From DASYTH01 sp035762905 (lineage in GTDB: Bacteria > Actinomycetota > Actinomycetes > Mycobacteriales > Pseudonocardiaceae), in contig NZ_DASUCC010000032.1 of NCBI RefSeq assembly GCF_035762905.1, positions 10,776-74,775 on the forward strand: a stretch of DNA of 64,000 bases, read 5' to 3'. The translations under genes were made by a program, and so were the position numbers. Each line of letters starts with the position of its first letter. The stretch's first letter is position 1. The notes beneath the pieces were generated by a model. It was not told the origin of the DNA. It did no database searches and saw only the letters and a program-made list of their open reading frames with translations. Below are positions 60,190 through 64,000 of this stretch, one piece after another.

Positions 60190-60214
60190 CTGGCGCCGGC
60201 CATGCCGGCGCCAG
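60190..60214 (+). terminator. Stem-loop after the small coiled-coil gene
   Basis: A perfect 11-base stem, CTGGCGCCGGC with its complement around CAT, 2 bases after the stop. No T run. Shares the GGCGCCGGC core with the hairpin after the DUF397 gene. Confidence 0.5.
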
Positions 60215-60367
60215 GGCCGAGACGCGCCGCGATAGCTGCGACAAGCTCCAGCGGATCAATGGGCAGTTCAGTGTCGCGATCGGATTGCTACTGGACCACT
60301 TCGGGCTTCCTCGGGCGACCGAAGAGGAGATCGACGCGGCTCTCGAAGCAGACGGTTGGTCTTGTCC

Positions 60368-62767
<2,400 letters not shown>

Positions 62768-62769
62768 GT

Positions 62770-63180
62770 CTAGCGCAACTCCTGGATGCGGATCATGTTG
62801 CCGGCCGGGTCGCGGAAGGCGCAGTCGCGGATCCCGTACGGCTGGACGGTGGGTTCCTGTACGACCTCGGCGCCGCCCGCCTGGATCTTGGCGAAGGCCT
62901 CGTCAAGGTCCTTTGTGGCCAGGTTGACGCCCGCATAGGTGCCCTTGGCCATCATCTCGGTGATCGTCTTGCGCTCGTCCTCGGTGATGCCGGGATCGGC
63001 GGCCGGCGGGTGCAGCACGATACCGGTGCTCGGCTGGTTGGGCGGGCCGACCGTGATCCAGCGCATCCCCTGGTATCCGACGTCCTGGCGGACCTCGAAG
63101 CCGAGGGTGTCGCGGTAGAAGGCCAGGGCCGCTTCCGGGTCGTCCTGCGGGAGATAACTCTGGTGAATGGTGATGTCCAT
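62770..63180 (-). CDS. VOC family protein (glyoxalase/bleomycin-resistance type)
   Basis: 136 residues from ATG (MDITIHQSYLPQDD). DPEAALAFYRDTLGFEV is the family start and GIRDCAFRDPAGNMIRIQEL the end with a metal-type Glu. Members bind or modify drugs and electrophiles. It lies 10 bases after the AraC stop and 2 bases before the UvrA-like start, so the three genes form one unit. Confidence 0.88.
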   Translation of the reverse strand: MDITIHQSYLPQDDPEAALAFYRDTLGFEVRQDVGYQGMRWITVGPPNQPSTGIVLHPPAADPGITEDERKTITEMMAKGTYAGVNLATKDLDEAFAKIQAGGAEVVQEPTVQPYGIRDCAFRDPAGNMIRIQELR

Positions 63181-63190
63181 GCCGGTCAAT

Positions 63191-63643
63191 CTAGGTGCGG
63201 CTTTGGGGCGGCGCTTCTCGAATCCTGACCGGTTTGGTGACCTTCTTGGCCACGCACGGCGGCATCCCCACGGTCGCCTCCGCCGCCTGCTCCCGGTAGG
63301 CGCTCGGCGACATTCCGACCAGTTCGGTGAACCGGGTGCTGAACGTTCCCAGCGACTGACACCCGACCGCGAAACAGACGTCGGTCACGCTCAGATCGCC
63401 TCGCCGCAACAGCGCCATCGCCCGTTCCACCCGCCGGGTCATCAGATACCCGTACGGTGCCTCCCCGTAGGCCGCGCGGAACTGCCGGCTCAGGTGCCCC
63501 GCCGACATGTTCACCCCGCGGGCCAGCGCCTCGACGTCCAGCGGCTGCGCATACTCCCGATCGATCCGGTCGCGAACCCGGCGCAGCAGCGCAAGATCCC
63601 GCAGATGCTGCGCGGAGGCCGGTCTGCTGGTCACGTCTGCCAT
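63191..63643 (-). CDS. AraC-family transcriptional regulator
   Basis: 150 residues, DNA-binding domain only. Two HTHs: LDVEALARGVNMSAGHLSRQF and LSVTDVCFAVGCQSLGTFSTRF, ending TELVGMSPSAYREQA. Lacking a ligand domain, it resembles stress regulators of the SoxS/Rob kind. Likely controls its own operon with the VOC and UvrA-like genes. The ATG before ADVTSRPASAQ was chosen; one seven codons upstream is possible. Confidence 0.88.
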   Translation of the reverse strand: MADVTSRPASAQHLRDLALLRRVRDRIDREYAQPLDVEALARGVNMSAGHLSRQFRAAYGEAPYGYLMTRRVERAMALLRRGDLSVTDVCFAVGCQSLGTFSTRFTELVGMSPSAYREQAAEATVGMPPCVAKKVTKPVRIREAPPQSRT

Positions 63644-63730
63644 CGTGCCACTCCACCCCGACACGTCGGACGCCCGCCCAACTCAGCCCGAAACTCACCA
63701 TGCCCGAGCCGGCGACTCACGTGCCCGACT

Positions 63731-63772
63731 CGGGGACTCGCCGAGGCACACGGATCCTTCGGCGAGTCCCCG
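63731..63772. repeat. Hairpin made by an inverted copy of the array unit
   Basis: CGGGGACTCGCCGA (63731-63744) pairs perfectly with TCGGCGAGTCCCCG (63759-63772), the first array unit. One reversed unit thus heads the array and gives a 14-base stem with a 14-base loop. Confidence 0.75.
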
Positions 63773-63979
63773 GTTGCAGCCTGGCGAGTCCCCGGCTGCG
63801 GCCCGGCGAGTCCCCAGTTACTCCCCGGCGAGTCCCCGGCTACGCACCGGCGAGTCCCCAGTTACGCACCGGCGAGTCCCCAGTTACCGCCCGGCGAGTC
63901 CCCGGCTGCGGCCCGGCGAGTCCCCAGTTACCGCCCGGCGAGTCCCCGTTGCGCACCGGCGAGTTCCCGGTTCCGCGCC
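63761..63979 (+). repeat. 22-bp tandem repeat array, about ten units
   Basis: Units begin GGCGAGTCCCC and repeat every 22 bases (one is 21). The first 11 bases are invariant in nine units (GGCGAGTTCCC in the last), while the second 11 vary between a few forms (AGTTACGCACC, GGCTGCGGCCC, AGTTACCGCCC). The period is not a multiple of three and no frame is kept, so it is noncoding. It may continue beyond the window. Confidence 0.9.
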
Positions 63980-64000
63980 GCAGGCGCCGGCCGCAGGCCG

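Larger units (their letters stand above)
63644..64000. other. Gene-free stretch upstream of the AraC operon
   Basis: No credible gene in this 357-base end of the window. The left 85 bases should hold the promoter of the AraC operon, though no clear -35/-10 pair is visible. The rest is a hairpin and a tandem array (listed apart), ending in a GGCGCCGGCC-rich segment cut by the window edge. Confidence 0.7.

Noticed and set aside
63761..63979. CRISPR array
   Set aside because: The units are contiguous 22-base tandem repeats with semi-conserved second halves; no unique spacers of normal length and no cas genes.

Overview
The window is a high-GC (roughly 70 percent) actinobacterial chromosome segment. 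GTG starts, 4-base start/stop overlaps, the XRE-DUF5753/DUF397 regulator pair, a DivIVA-like protein, NDH-2 and the mfd-mazG-lpqU-eno-divIC-DUF501-ppx neighbourhood known from mycobacteria point to Actinomycetia. The general style fits Pseudonocardiales (Amycolatopsis/Kutzneria-like), but genus is an inference. I found no transposase, integrase, prophage, CRISPR array or rRNA.

Layout. 1-8.6 kb: a complex I operon (nuoA to nuoH, leftward, leaving the window inside nuoH), preceded by two perfect Rex-type operators (8680-8731). 8.8-18 kb: Bax1-family membrane protein, secreted polysaccharide deacetylase, a two-domain SDR resembling mycobacterial fatty acyl-CoA reductases with a VOC partner, a DivIVA-like coiled-coil protein, an alpha/beta hydrolase and a CtpE-type P-type ATPase. 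18.04-18.11 kb: an odd short-arm tRNA with anticodon UAA. 18.2-24.8 kb: NDH-2-like dehydrogenase, a tightly overlapped MoxR/DUF58/DUF4129 operon and an O-methyltransferase. 24.8-29 kb: a decay zone with four broken genes (frameshifted, internally deleted or truncated) among small hypotheticals. 29-39 kb: UdgB, S10 and S8 peptidases and a complete dipeptide/oligopeptide ABC operon. 39-51 kb: conserved housekeeping genes for cell wall, division, glycolysis and DNA repair. 51-60 kb: cupin, enoyl-CoA hydratase, a secreted RTX/DUF11 protein, a large palindrome, the XRE/DUF397 pair, a damaged HTH/PIN toxin-antitoxin module between direct repeats, and a PQQ sugar dehydrogenase. 60.3-63.6 kb: an AraC-VOC-UvrA-like resistance-type operon. 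63.7-64 kb: a 22-bp tandem repeat array.

The most unusual observation is a short cassette found twice, inside the nuo operon (between nuoD and nuoE) and inside the peptide-transport operon (between dppD and dppF). Each copy holds a 32-33 codon ORF whose start overlaps the stop of the upstream gene and whose stop overlaps the start of the downstream gene, so translational coupling is kept. The two peptides are clearly related, with synonymous changes and one whole-codon indel. In the nuo copy the same 12-base DNA word occurs three times, once in each reading frame of the ORF.

Functional picture. Respiration (complex I under predicted NADH/NAD sensing by Rex, plus a possible NDH-2), peptide uptake and secreted peptidases, and envelope/division maintenance dominate. 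The accessory parts show module gain (toxin-antitoxin, small repeats) followed by decay.
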